Part shown: positions 20,412 to 29,307 of the stretch, piece by piece
Position numbering within the stretch: position 1 is the first letter of the stretch
Layout of the letters: each line of letters begins with the position of its first letter
Source: Streptomyces sp. NBC_00190
GTDB lineage: Bacteria; Actinomycetota; Actinomycetes; Streptomycetales; Streptomycetaceae
NCBI RefSeq assembly: GCF_036203305.1
Contig: NZ_CP108131.1
Coordinates: 6,572,001 to 6,636,000 of the forward strand
Reading direction: 5' to 3'
Length of the DNA stretch: 64,000 nucleotides
Program-made: the position numbers and the translations under genes
The notes under the pieces: generated by a model
Database searches by the model: none
What the model was told of the DNA's origin: nothing
What the model saw: only the letters and a program-made list of their open reading frames with translations

Positions 20412-20542
20412 GTGTCGAGGGGAAGCGCCCTTCCCGGGCTGGATAGTTTGCCTGGACTCGACACACCGACAAGTGGGCAGGGCAGCGCATGGTCGTCGAT
20501 CCGTTGATCGAGCTGGGGGACGTCACGATCCTCAGGCACTGA
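20412..20542 (+). other. Intergenic inverted repeat and 17-codon ORF
   Basis: The 214-bp gap holds a perfect 8-bp inverted repeat GTGTCGAG/CTCGACAC (20412-20419 and 20457-20464), a hairpin GGGAAG-N4-CTTCCC inside it, and an AT-rich GGATAGTTTG element that could be a -10. About 25 bp further on, ATG at 20489 opens a 17-codon frame ending TGA at 20542 (begins MVVDPLIELGDV). It reads like the intact start of a gene whose remainder is missing, or a tiny peptide gene; neither can be shown here. Confidence 0.25.
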
Positions 20543-20595
20543 GGGGGTCCCGCCGATCCCTCACGAGGGCCACCCCGCTCGGCAGCAGCCGCGGA

Positions 20596-22182
20596 TCACT
20601 GCTCGCGCAGCGGCACCGACACGTAACTGGGATCGGTGTGCGGCGAGGAGAAGGTCAGCTGTGCGCCGGTGGGGTTGTGCTCGATGTAGAGCGGGTCGAC
20701 CGTGTCGATGACAAGGGCGAGCCGGTGGCCCGCGGGCACGTCGTAGGCGGTGGAGAACAGCTCCAGATCCGCGCCGAAGGCCTGCCCGGGAGTGCGCCCG
20801 TGGAACGTGTAGGGGGCGTTGCTGACCAGCTTGCCGATGCCGAGCGGGCCGACGTCGTACAGGTACGCGACGAAGGTGCCGTCGCCCTTGGTGGGAGTGA
20901 CCGTGGTGTGGACCTTGACCGTGCCGCGGACCCGGCGCGCCTCGCCGTAGCGCCCGGACTGCCAGACCGCGGCGAAGGCGCGGGGGAGCAGCGGGATGGA
21001 GGCCCTCGGGGGCGCCTGGGCCAGCTGGTCGAGGATGCTGGAGAGGAAGAGGATCCCGCCGTTGGCCCCGGAGTCGACATTGGCGAAGAGGTGCTCGCTG
21101 TCGGAGAGCATGAGCTTCTCGGTGCCGCCCGCGCCGACCGACCTCCAGTCGGCGTAGCCCTCGTACGCGTCGTTGCTGCGGGACTTGATCTGCACCGGGG
21201 CCTCGGTGTCGACGCCGTTGCGCTCGCCCTTGAGGTAGCGGTCGAACCAGCGGTGGGCGTTGGTCCAGGTGTCGTTGGGCAGGCCCAGCAGGCCGGTGGC
21301 CTCGGCGGTGGCGTGGTCGCCCGGGCGGAACTCCAGGCGCTTGGGGCCGGTCAGCTTCTCGTAGAACTCCGCGTACTGGTTGGGCGGGAAGATGGTGTCA
21401 CCCCAGGCGTTGCCGAGCATGACCGCGGCGCCGTTGGCGTTGATCCGGTCCACCTGCTCGGCGGCCGACCGCTTCTTGCCCCACTCGATCATCTGCTGCT
21501 CCCGGTCCAGCCGGGAGCCGAGGAAGTCGCCGAGGATCGACCGGAGTTCGGGGCCGGGGCGGCCGGTGAGGAAGCCGGCGGCGCCGAGCATCCCGGCGGC
21601 CTGGCGGTGCTGGGTGCGGCCGGAGTAGATGGACTCGATGATGTCGGCCCAGCCGCTCATCGCGACCACCGCCTTGACGCGCGGGTCGTGCGCCGAGGCC
21701 AGCAGGCTGATGCCCGCGCCGTACGAGACCCCGCCGAGGCCGATGCGGTCCGCGTCGGCGGGGGAGTTGGCCAGGGCCCAGTCGATGACGGCCGAGACGT
21801 CGGCGATGTCCGGCGGGCCGGCCACCTCGATCTGGCCGCCGGAGAGCCAGAAGCCGCGGGAGGTGTAGCTGACCACCACGTAGCCGGAGTCGGCGAGTTG
21901 CTTGGCCTGGGCGATGTATTCGATCTGCGGCAGGCCCCAGCTGCTGGGGAGCACGATCAGCGGGTACTTCCGGCCCGCCTCGGCGCCGCCGGGGGTGAAG
22001 ACGTTGCCCTTGAGGGTGATGCCCCCGGAGCCGGGGATGTCATGGAAAGTCGGTTCCGATGAGGCGCCGTCGGCGGCTGCCGCGGAGGGAGCGGAAGCCG
22101 CCTGGGCCTGGTGGGGGGCCAGGCCCAGGGCGGCTGCCACCAGCACGGCCGCCACGGCTGCGACGGTGGTGGTGCGTTTCAT
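20596..22182 (-). CDS. Secreted alpha/beta hydrolase, CocE/X-Pro dipeptidyl-peptidase type
   Basis: A 528-aa exported protein with a Sec signal peptide (MKRTTTV, hydrophobic core, AQAASA near residue 28), an alpha/beta-hydrolase domain with nucleophile Ser in GGVSYGAG and a likely acid/His region (GDHATAEA), and a C-terminal jelly-roll of PepX_C type (HRLALVIDTVDPLYIEHN). The family hydrolyses acyl or peptide bonds; the substrate is unknown. The ATG at 22182 has GAGGAGCG upstream. GGTAAC half-sites before the gene suggest dedicated repression. Confidence 0.88.
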   Translation of the reverse strand: MKRTTTVAAVAAVLVAAALGLAPHQAQAASAPSAAAADGASSEPTFHDIPGSGGITLKGNVFTPGGAEAGRKYPLIVLPSSWGLPQIEYIAQAKQLADSGYVVVSYTSRGFWLSGGQIEVAGPPDIADVSAVIDWALANSPADADRIGLGGVSYGAGISLLASAHDPRVKAVVAMSGWADIIESIYSGRTQHRQAAGMLGAAGFLTGRPGPELRSILGDFLGSRLDREQQMIEWGKKRSAAEQVDRINANGAAVMLGNAWGDTIFPPNQYAEFYEKLTGPKRLEFRPGDHATAEATGLLGLPNDTWTNAHRWFDRYLKGERNGVDTEAPVQIKSRSNDAYEGYADWRSVGAGGTEKLMLSDSEHLFANVDSGANGGILFLSSILDQLAQAPPRASIPLLPRAFAAVWQSGRYGEARRVRGTVKVHTTVTPTKGDGTFVAYLYDVGPLGIGKLVSNAPYTFHGRTPGQAFGADLELFSTAYDVPAGHRLALVIDTVDPLYIEHNPTGAQLTFSSPHTDPSYVSVPLREQ

Positions 22183-22224
22183 CAATCGCTCCTCGCGGAC
22201 GCCGGGTTGTCAGAGTGACCCGAC

Positions 22225-22279
22225 GGTAACGGGAGCGGATTACCGTAGGTAACCCGTGAGTAAGTTACACGCTGGTAAC
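22225..22279. promoter_or_regulatory. GGTAAC half-site cluster (candidate operator)
   Basis: Within 55 bp upstream of the secreted hydrolase are three GGTAAC copies (22225, 22248, 22273), the perfect palindrome TTACC-GTA-GGTAA (22240-22252) and the palindrome GTAAGTTAC (22260-22268). This density of one half-site in both orientations is typical of a repressor operator array. No cognate regulator lies next to it. Confidence 0.4.
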
Positions 22280-22303
22280 GATTGATACGTGTCAGTGGAG
22301 AGG

Positions 22304-23497
22304 TCAGCCGTTCTGCGGGGCGCCGTTCAGGGCGCTCTTGGCCTTCCACGCGTCCCAGGACAGGTTCCACTCGCCGTAGCCGTTGCCGATCTCCGCCTGG
22401 CCCTTCGAGCCGTCACCGACCACCTCGAAGGAGTCGCCGACCTGGGACTGCTCGAAGAACTCCTTGGCGTCGGCGTCGCTCATCCCCACGCAGCCGGAAC
22501 TGCTGTTGGCCCGGCCGAAGTTGCCGGTGTTCCACGGGGCGGCGTGCGCGTACATGCCGGACCATGTGAGCCGCATCGAGTAATCGACCATCTTGTCGTA
22601 GGCGTTGTCCAGGCCCACCGTCTGGGAGTCCATCCGGATGGTGCCCTCCTTGGTCATGATCACCATCTTTCCGGACCAGGAGGCCTTCTTGCCGCCCGGA
22701 GTGCCGGCCGAGATCGGGATCGTCCTCAGGGCCTGGCCGTCCTGGGTCACCGACATCTTCTTGGTGTCGAGGCTGACCTGGATCCGGCGGTCCTTGCCGA
22801 TCTTGAACTCGGTGTTGTAGTCCCGGGCGAAAAGACCGCCGCCCTTGCCGGAGTCCACGCCGTTCAGGTTCATCTCGACCTTCACGTCCGTGCCGGACTT
22901 CCAGTAGTCCTTGGGCCGCCAGTCGACACGGTCCTTGCCGTCGTGGTCCTTGATCCAGCCCCAGGAACCCTCGGTGTTGTCCGAGCTGGTGACCTTGAGC
23001 TGCTTCTCCACCGCGGCCTTGTTCGTCACCGGGTTGTCGAAGACGAGCGACACGGGCATCGCCACGCCCACCGTGCTGCCCTTGGTGATGTTGATCGAGA
23101 CCTTGTTCACCTTGTCGGCGGCGCCGGTCTTGAACTGCGTGGTGGCGCTCTGGCTCTGGGTGTTCTGCGCCTCGACCTTGTACTCCGCCCCGGGCGGGGC
23201 GTTGCGCTCCGAGGTCCAGGTCCTGCCGTCGTCGGCTATCTTCCCCGGCAGCTCCGCGCCCTTGGCGTCGGTCACCTTGACCTGGGCCAGCTTGCCCTCG
23301 GCGACGGTCACCGTCACCGGCTCGCCCGCCTTCACCTGATCGCCCGCGAGATTCACCGAGACCGCCATGTCCGTCTTCGGCTTCAGCTCGGCCTTGCCGT
23401 CCTTGCCGGCCTGGTCACCGCCCCCGCCCGAGCAGGCTGTCAGTGCGGCGGTCAGAAGTGCGGTGCCCGCCATGGCGGTGCGGCGTATGCGGCTCAA
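22304..23497 (-). CDS. L,D-transpeptidase lipoprotein (YkuD, Ig-like domains)
   Basis: A 397-aa cell-wall enzyme that makes 3-3 cross-links between diaminopimelate residues. A lipoprotein signal ends in LTAC (lipidated Cys about residue 23), followed by two Ig-like domains and a YkuD domain with HAAPWN and the catalytic motif SSSGCVGMSDADAKEF (nucleophile Cys near residue 336). TTG at 23497 is preferred as start because GGAGGGG lies about six bases upstream and gives a normal signal peptide; an ATG at 23512 is possible but lacks a ribosome site. Confidence 0.92.
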   Translation of the reverse strand: MSRIRRTAMAGTALLTAALTACSGGGGDQAGKDGKAELKPKTDMAVSVNLAGDQVKAGEPVTVTVAEGKLAQVKVTDAKGAELPGKIADDGRTWTSERNAPPGAEYKVEAQNTQSQSATTQFKTGAADKVNKVSINITKGSTVGVAMPVSLVFDNPVTNKAAVEKQLKVTSSDNTEGSWGWIKDHDGKDRVDWRPKDYWKSGTDVKVEMNLNGVDSGKGGGLFARDYNTEFKIGKDRRIQVSLDTKKMSVTQDGQALRTIPISAGTPGGKKASWSGKMVIMTKEGTIRMDSQTVGLDNAYDKMVDYSMRLTWSGMYAHAAPWNTGNFGRANSSSGCVGMSDADAKEFFEQSQVGDSFEVVGDGSKGQAEIGNGYGEWNLSWDAWKAKSALNGAPQNG

Positions 23498-23674
23498 CGA
23501 AAACCCCTCCATCAATGACCGTTCGCAAATCTAGATGCGAACAGGACGACTCTAGGTTCCCCGATTCGGATAACAGACCGTCCTTTCCGTTGTGACGTGG
23601 ACCGCAGCGAAACGGTCATCGTCCGGTCACAATCGCCGCGCGCTTCGGTCATGGAGGGCTGTGAGAGTCAGTGC

Positions 23675-24835
23675 ATGCTTGCGACCACCCCACAGCAACA
23701 CCAGCAGTGGCAGCAGGAACTGACGATGCGCCCTCTGTCCCTACCGGAATACCAGGGCTTCCTTTCGAGGCACCGGCAGGCGAGTTTCCTCCAGTACCCC
23801 TCCTGGGCCCAGGTGAAGGACCTTTGGCGCTCCGAAAGGGTCGGATGGCACTACCCCGACGGTGAGATAGCGGGCGTGGGACTCGTCCTCTACCGCCAAT
23901 TCCCCGGCACCCGCAAATACTTCGCCTACCTCCCCGAGGGTCCCGTCGCCGACTGGTCCGATCCGCACATCGACCGCTGGCTGACCCCGCTGACGCGCCA
24001 CCTGAGGGCGGCCGGCGCCTTCGCGGTCCGGATCGGCCCCACCCCCGCCTACCGGCGCTGGGACGCGGCCACCGCCAAGTCCGCCGCCGGGCCCGGCCGG
24101 CAGATTTCTGACGTCCTGGCCACCGAGGTGGACCCGATCGGTGCCGCCCTCGCCGACCGGCTGCGCACTCGCGGCTGGAAGCGCTGCGGCGGCGAGGACG
24201 ACGGCGACGCCCAGCCCCGCCACGTCTTCCGGGTGCCGCTGGCGGGCCGCACCCTCGACGACCTGTGGTCGGGCCTGAACCAGGAGTGGCGGCGCAATGT
24301 GCGCAAGGCCACGAAGGCGGGTGTGGAGACGGTCGTCGGCACCACCGCCGACCTGCCCGAGTTCTACCGGCTGCTGCGCATCACCGAGGAGCGCGACGGC
24401 TTCCGGCTGGGCCGCTCCCTGTCGTACTACGAGCAGCAGTACGAGGCCCTCAACGCCGAGGAGCCCGGCCGGATGCGGCTCTACCTGGGCATCCACCAGG
24501 GCGAGATCCTCGCCGCCCACACGATGATCGTCGCCGGGAACCGGGTCTGGTACCAGACCGGTGCCTCCGCCGACCACCGCCGCGACGTCCGGCCCAGCAA
24601 CGCCCTGCAGTGGCGCATGATCTGCGACGCCCATGCCCTCGGTGCCGACGAGTACGACATGCGCGGGGTACCCTCCACCCTCGACCCCGACGAACGTTCC
24701 TTCGGGCTGCTGCGCTGGAAGCTCGGCACCGGCGGACAGGTCGTCGAGACGCTCGGCGAGTGGGAGACCCCGATGGACGGATACACCAACATGGCGCTCT
24801 ACAAGGCGTTCCAGGCCTACCTCGCCCGCCGGTGA
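23675..24835 (+). CDS. femX: FemX-like peptidoglycan bridge-forming aminoacyltransferase
   Basis: A 386-aa FemAB-family protein with duplicated GNAT-like domains. In Streptomyces FemX transfers glycine from tRNA to the stem Lys/LL-Dap of lipid II to start the cross-bridge. Visible family features are FLQYPSWAQVKDLWRSERVGW, LNQEWRRNVRKATKAGVE, VWYQTGASADHR and FGLLRWKLGTGG. ATG at 23675 follows GGAGGG; ATG at 23726 is an alternative. Its stop overlaps the start of a MurJ-like flippase, so a lipid II modifier and a lipid II flippase are coupled. Confidence 0.88.
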   Translation: MLATTPQQHQQWQQELTMRPLSLPEYQGFLSRHRQASFLQYPSWAQVKDLWRSERVGWHYPDGEIAGVGLVLYRQFPGTRKYFAYLPEGPVADWSDPHIDRWLTPLTRHLRAAGAFAVRIGPTPAYRRWDAATAKSAAGPGRQISDVLATEVDPIGAALADRLRTRGWKRCGGEDDGDAQPRHVFRVPLAGRTLDDLWSGLNQEWRRNVRKATKAGVETVVGTTADLPEFYRLLRITEERDGFRLGRSLSYYEQQYEALNAEEPGRMRLYLGIHQGEILAAHTMIVAGNRVWYQTGASADHRRDVRPSNALQWRMICDAHALGADEYDMRGVPSTLDPDERSFGLLRWKLGTGGQVVETLGEWETPMDGYTNMALYKAFQAYLARR

Positions 24836-26520
24836 CCGCCACCGACACCAGGCCGGCCGCAGCGGGCGCCGGTGGCGCCGACGGCGATCACGCGGCACCG
24901 AAGAAGACCTCGGTGCTGCGCAGCGGCGCGCTCATGGCGGTCGGATCGATCGTCTCCCGCGCCACCGGCTTCATCCGCTCCGCCGTCGTCGTCGCGGCGC
25001 TGGGCACCGGACTGCTCGGCGACAGCTACGCCGTCGCCAACACCGTCCCGAACATCATCTACATGCTCCTCGTCGGCGGCGCGCTCAACGCCGTCTTCGT
25101 CCCCGAGCTCATACGCGCCGCCAAGGAGCACGAGGACGGCGGGGCCGCGTACACCGACCGGCTGCTGACCGTCTGCACCGCGGCACTCGCCCTGCTCACC
25201 GCCGTCGCGGTCCTCGCCACCCCGCTCATCGTCGGCGTGTACACCCCCTACAGCGGGGCGCAGCAGAGCACCACCATCGCCCTGGCCCGGTTCTGCCTCC
25301 CGCAGATCCTCTTCTACGGCCTGTTCACCCTGCTCGGGCAGGTACTGAACGCCCGCGGCCGGTTCGGCGCGATGATGTGGACCCCGGTCCTCAACAACGT
25401 CGTGATCATCGGCGTCTTCGGGCTCTTCCTCTACGTCTCCCACGACGCGGCGGGCGGCCTCACCGCCGCCGAGACCCGGCTCCTCGGCATCGGAACCACC
25501 GCGGGCATCGTCGTCCAGGCCCTCGCCCTGATCCCCTCGCTGCGCGCCGCCCGCTTCCGCTGGCGCCCCCGCTTCGACTGGCGCGGCAGCGGTCTCACCC
25601 GCCCGCTGCGCAACGCGGGCTGGCTGGTGATGCTCGTCCTCACCAACCAGATCGCCTACTGGGTGGTGACCCGGCTCTCCACCACCACCGGAGACCTCGC
25701 CGTCAAGGCGGGCCTCACGGAGGGCGTCGGCTACACCGCCTACAGCAACGCCTACCAGCTGTGGATCGTCCCGCAGGGCATCATCACCGTCTCCCTCGTG
25801 ACCGCCCTGATGCCCCGGATGAGTGCGGCCGCGGCCGACGGCGACCTCGCCGCCGTGCGCGCGGACGTCTCCTACGCGCTGCGCTCCAGCGCCGCCCTCG
25901 TCGTCCCCGCCGCCGCGGTCTTCGCCGCCCTCGCCCCCTGGGTCACGGGCAGCGTCTTCGGGTACGGGGTCACCGGTCCCGCCGACATCGAGGTCATGGC
26001 GGGCATGCTCATGGCGTTCGCGCCCGGCCTGATCGCGTTCTCCGCGCAGTACGTGCTCTCGCGCGGCTTCTACGCCCTCTCCGACACCCGCACCCCCTTC
26101 TTCCTCAACCTCACCATCGCCGCCCTGAACGCCGGGCTCTCGGGCGCCGCCTACCTCCTGCTGTCCCCGCGCTGGGCGGTCACCGGCATGGCCGCGGCCT
26201 CCTCCGTCGCCTTCACCGCGGGCGCCGCCGTCACCGCGTACACCCTCGCCCGCAGGCTCGGCCCGCGCGCGGGCACCCGTACCGAGAAGCGGGCGAGTGC
26301 CGTACGCACCCACCTGCGGATGCTGACCGCCTGCGCACCGGCGGGCGCCGCCGGGTACGCGGCCGCCCGGGCCGCCGAGCGGTTCGGGGACTTCGCCGCG
26401 GTCGGGGCGGGAACCGTATCCCTGATGGTCGTCGTCGTTCTCCTTGCCAGGCCGCTTCGCCTGACGGAGATCACCGACCAGCTGGACTCCCTGCGGCGCA
26501 AGGTCGGCCGCCAGCGGTAG
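24832..26520 (+). CDS. murJ: Lipid II flippase, MurJ/MviN family
   Basis: A 562-aa polytopic protein with about 14 hydrophobic segments and MurJ features: SIVSRATGFIRSAVVVAALG, ANTVPNIIYMLLVGGALNAVFVP split by basic loops, and FSAQYVLSRGFYALSDTRTPF. It should move lipid-linked peptidoglycan precursor across the membrane. The GTG start overlaps the FemX stop. Streptomyces carry more than one MviN paralogue, so this may be a secondary copy. Confidence 0.92.
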   Translation: MTATDTRPAAAGAGGADGDHAAPKKTSVLRSGALMAVGSIVSRATGFIRSAVVVAALGTGLLGDSYAVANTVPNIIYMLLVGGALNAVFVPELIRAAKEHEDGGAAYTDRLLTVCTAALALLTAVAVLATPLIVGVYTPYSGAQQSTTIALARFCLPQILFYGLFTLLGQVLNARGRFGAMMWTPVLNNVVIIGVFGLFLYVSHDAAGGLTAAETRLLGIGTTAGIVVQALALIPSLRAARFRWRPRFDWRGSGLTRPLRNAGWLVMLVLTNQIAYWVVTRLSTTTGDLAVKAGLTEGVGYTAYSNAYQLWIVPQGIITVSLVTALMPRMSAAAADGDLAAVRADVSYALRSSAALVVPAAAVFAALAPWVTGSVFGYGVTGPADIEVMAGMLMAFAPGLIAFSAQYVLSRGFYALSDTRTPFFLNLTIAALNAGLSGAAYLLLSPRWAVTGMAAASSVAFTAGAAVTAYTLARRLGPRAGTRTEKRASAVRTHLRMLTACAPAGAAGYAAARAAERFGDFAAVGAGTVSLMVVVVLLARPLRLTEITDQLDSLRRKVGRQR

Positions 26521-26553
26521 GACAAGCCCCGCACCACCTTGGATACTGACCGG

Positions 26554-27237
26554 ATGCCACGCGTACTGCTGATCGAGGACGACCCTTCCGTCCGTGAGGG
26601 GGTGGGCCTCGGCCTGCGCCGCCGCGGCCACGAGGTGAGCGCCGCCGAGACCGGTGAGGAGGGGCTCGCCCTGATGGCGAGCTTCCGCCCCGAGCTCGTC
26701 CTGCTCGACCTGATGCTGCCCAGGATGAACGGTGTTCAGGTCTGCCACCGCATCCGCGAGACCAGCGAGGTGCCGATCATCATGCTCACCGCGCGCGGCG
26801 ACGACTTCGACATCGTCATCGGCCTGGAGGCCGGAGCCGACGACTACATAGTCAAACCCGCCCGCACCGAGGTCATAGAAGCCCGCATCAAGGCCGTGCT
26901 GCGCAGGCTCAGCGACCCCGTGGGCGCCCGCCCCGAGGTCGCGGTCCACGGCGAACTCGCCATCGACCGCGCCGGGCTGACCGTCGCCAAGAACGGTGAT
27001 CGCGTCGCCCTCGCCCCCAGCGAGATCAAGCTCCTGCTGCACCTGTCGGCCTCGCCCGAGCAGGTCTTCTCCCGCCAGCAGCTCCTCGAGTACGTCTGGG
27101 ATCACAGCTACCACGCCGACGCCCGGCTCGTGGACGCCTGCGTCCGCCGGCTGCGCCACAAGATAGAGGACCCCGACAAGAGCCCCCGCTACATCCAGAC
27201 CGTGCGTGGCTTCGGCTACCGCTTCGGTCCCCTGTAG
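26554..27237 (+). CDS. OmpR/PhoB-type response regulator (CseB-like)
   Basis: A 227-aa response regulator with receiver domain (E8-D9-D10, phosphoacceptor D52 in LVLLDLMLP, Lys in DDYIVKPA) and a C-terminal OmpR winged helix ending in RYIQTVRGFGYRFG. Sequence style resembles CseB of S. coelicolor, which controls the sigma-E cell-envelope response, but the gene order sigE-cseA-cseB-cseC is not present here. It follows femX-murJ by 33 bp and precedes its kinase by 10 bp, suggesting a cell-wall stress role. Confidence 0.93.
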   Translation: MPRVLLIEDDPSVREGVGLGLRRRGHEVSAAETGEEGLALMASFRPELVLLDLMLPRMNGVQVCHRIRETSEVPIIMLTARGDDFDIVIGLEAGADDYIVKPARTEVIEARIKAVLRRLSDPVGARPEVAVHGELAIDRAGLTVAKNGDRVALAPSEIKLLLHLSASPEQVFSRQQLLEYVWDHSYHADARLVDACVRRLRHKIEDPDKSPRYIQTVRGFGYRFGPL

Positions 27238-27247
27238 GAGGCGCGAG

Positions 27248-28693
27248 GTGCGACGCATAGCCCCGCTCGGGCTGCGCACCCGGCTGATAGCGGCCTTCCT
27301 GCTGGTCGCCGCGATCAGCGCGGTGAGCACGGCCGCCCTCACCTACCAGCAGGCGCGCAACGCCATCCTCAAGCAGACCCAGGACACCGCCGTCAGCACC
27401 CTGCGGGACCAGGTCGAGCAGCAGGAGTTCCGCCTTCCCCTGGACCAGCAGGAACTCCAGCGCATCGTCAGCGACCTCGGCAAGCGCGGCAAACCCCACC
27501 CGTGGATCCTCTTCGCCGAGTACGGCGACCTGCGCGCCTCCACCAACCCGTCCTCGCCGACCTCCACCGTGGTCACCGCCAGCCTGCGCGAGAAGGTCCT
27601 CAGCAGCCGGTACACGGCCTTCCAGCGCGTCGAGGACCAGCGCGGCAACCCGTACCTCACGGTCGGCGTGCCCGCCCTCTTCAGTCACAACGGCTACACC
27701 GAACCCACCGGCGTCGTCTTCTTCGCCTGCGTCCCGCTCTCCACCGAGAAGCAGACCGTCGAGGCCATGGTCAAAGCCGCTCAGCAGGGGGCCGTCCCCG
27801 GGCTGGCCATCGCCATCATCCCCGCGCTGCTGGCCGCCCGCAGCGTGCTGCGGCCGGTCCGCGACATGCGCCGGGCCGCCCAGCGGCTGGGCCGCGGCCG
27901 CCTCGACACCCGCATCGAGGTCCGGGGCGCCGACGAACTCGCCGGACTCGCCCGCACCTTCAACGAGACCGCCCGCGCCCTGGAGCAGTCGGTGAGCGAG
28001 CTGCGGGACGCGGAGACCCGCGCCCGCCGCTTCGCCTCCGACGTCTCCCACGAACTGCGCACGCCCCTCGCCGGAATGCTCGCCGTGACCGAGGTCCTCG
28101 ACGAGGACGCCGCGAGCCTCGACGCCGACACCGCCAAGGCCCTGCGCCTGGTGAGCGCCGAGACCGGCAAACTCGCCGTCCTCGTCGAGGACCTGATGGA
28201 GATCTCCCGCTTCGACGCCCGGGCCGCCGAACTCAACCTCGACGACGTGGACATCGCCGAAGCCGTGCGCAAGACCCTCGAACGACGCCACTGGGACGAC
28301 GAGCGCGTCGTCACCGACCTGCCGGACGGGGTACGCGCCCGACTCGATCCGCGCCGCTTCGACGTGGTCCTCGCCAACCTCGTCGGCAACGCCCTGCGGC
28401 ACGGCGGCGCCCCCGTGCACGTCACCGTGCGGACCGCACCGGGCGAGGACGGCGAACGGCTGCTCATCGACGTCGCCGACAGCGGGCCCGGCATCGCCCC
28501 GGAGGTGCTGCCGCACATCTTCGACCGCTTCTTCAAGGCCGACGCGGCCCGCACCCGCTCCGCCGGCAGCGGCCTCGGACTCGCCATCACCCTGGAGAAC
28601 GTCCGCCTGCACGGTGGCACCCTCCGGGCCGGCAACGGGCCGTCCGGCGGAGCCCTCTTCACCCTCGACATGCCACTGGAGGCCCGCGTATGA
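27248..28693 (+). CDS. Sensor histidine kinase (CseC-like)
   Basis: A 481-aa membrane kinase: N-terminal helix (about residues 11-31), extracytoplasmic sensor region (about 35-175), second helix near 180-200, HAMP domain, HisKA with phosphoacceptor His near residue 268 in SDVSHELRTPLAGM, and HATPase with VGNALRHGG, DSGPGIAPEVL and SGLGLAIT. The GTG at 27248 follows GGAGGCGCGAG. It partners the upstream OmpR regulator; the downstream lipoprotein gene overlaps it by four bases and may be part of signal sensing. Confidence 0.93.
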   Translation: MRRIAPLGLRTRLIAAFLLVAAISAVSTAALTYQQARNAILKQTQDTAVSTLRDQVEQQEFRLPLDQQELQRIVSDLGKRGKPHPWILFAEYGDLRASTNPSSPTSTVVTASLREKVLSSRYTAFQRVEDQRGNPYLTVGVPALFSHNGYTEPTGVVFFACVPLSTEKQTVEAMVKAAQQGAVPGLAIAIIPALLAARSVLRPVRDMRRAAQRLGRGRLDTRIEVRGADELAGLARTFNETARALEQSVSELRDAETRARRFASDVSHELRTPLAGMLAVTEVLDEDAASLDADTAKALRLVSAETGKLAVLVEDLMEISRFDARAAELNLDDVDIAEAVRKTLERRHWDDERVVTDLPDGVRARLDPRRFDVVLANLVGNALRHGGAPVHVTVRTAPGEDGERLLIDVADSGPGIAPEVLPHIFDRFFKADAARTRSAGSGLGLAITLENVRLHGGTLRAGNGPSGGALFTLDMPLEARV

Positions 28694-29226
28694 CGGGGTC
28701 GACGACAAGGTCCAGGGCCGTGGCGGCCATGGCTGCGCTGACGGGCTGCGCCCTACTGCTCGCCGGATGCGGGATCAAACGCACCGGGGTGATCGAGAGC
28801 GGCCATGCCGCCACCGTCAAGGTGCCCGACAGCAAGACCGCTGCCGTCCTCTACTTCATCTCCAAGGACGGCGACCGGCTCGTCCCGGTCCCCTTCTCGA
28901 TCGGCACCGACTACATGCTCGCGCCCACGCCACTGCTGCGGGTGCTGTTGGACGGCCCCAGCGGTCCGGCTTCGGCGGCCGGACTCACCACGGCCCTGCC
29001 CCGGGTGTCCGACGCGCAGTCGGACGCGGCCTCGGTGAACAAGTACTCGCCGGGGAAGGGGCTGACGGTCAGTGTGCCGTTCCCCGTGGCCGGTCTGTCC
29101 GACCTGGCCCGCAAGCAGCTGGTGTGCACCTTCGGCGTCTCCGCCGTGCCGGACACCGTCACTCCGGTCGCCATCCAGGGCACCGACACCACCCTCCCCT
29201 CCGCCGACTGCAACCCGCGGCACTGA
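28690..29226 (+). CDS. Lipoprotein with GerMN-like domain
   Basis: A 178-aa lipoprotein with lipobox LLAGC (Cys near residue 27) and a domain of about 130 residues resembling GerMN/sporulation-lipoprotein folds (AAVLYFISKDGDRLVPVPF, LLRVLLDGPS, LTVSVPFPVAGLSDLARKQLVCTF). It overlaps the histidine kinase stop (ATGA). In actinobacteria lipoproteins of this fold accompany envelope two-component systems (as LpqB with MtrAB), so it may modulate the kinase. The domain assignment is from pattern only. Confidence 0.82.
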   Translation: MTGSTTRSRAVAAMAALTGCALLLAGCGIKRTGVIESGHAATVKVPDSKTAAVLYFISKDGDRLVPVPFSIGTDYMLAPTPLLRVLLDGPSGPASAAGLTTALPRVSDAQSDAASVNKYSPGKGLTVSVPFPVAGLSDLARKQLVCTFGVSAVPDTVTPVAIQGTDTTLPSADCNPRH

Positions 29227-29307
29227 CGCACGCGGCCGTCCCGCGGTTCCTGTCCGCAGGGGGCCGCGCCCTTGCGGGCGGGGCCGCCCACCCGTCACGG
29301 TAGCCCC

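Noticed and set aside
24817..27342. 841-codon open frame on the minus strand across murJ and the response regulator
   Set aside because: It is a GC-bias shadow: composition is Gly/Arg/Ala/Glu-rich with no domain, and the opposite strand carries clear MurJ and OmpR proteins.
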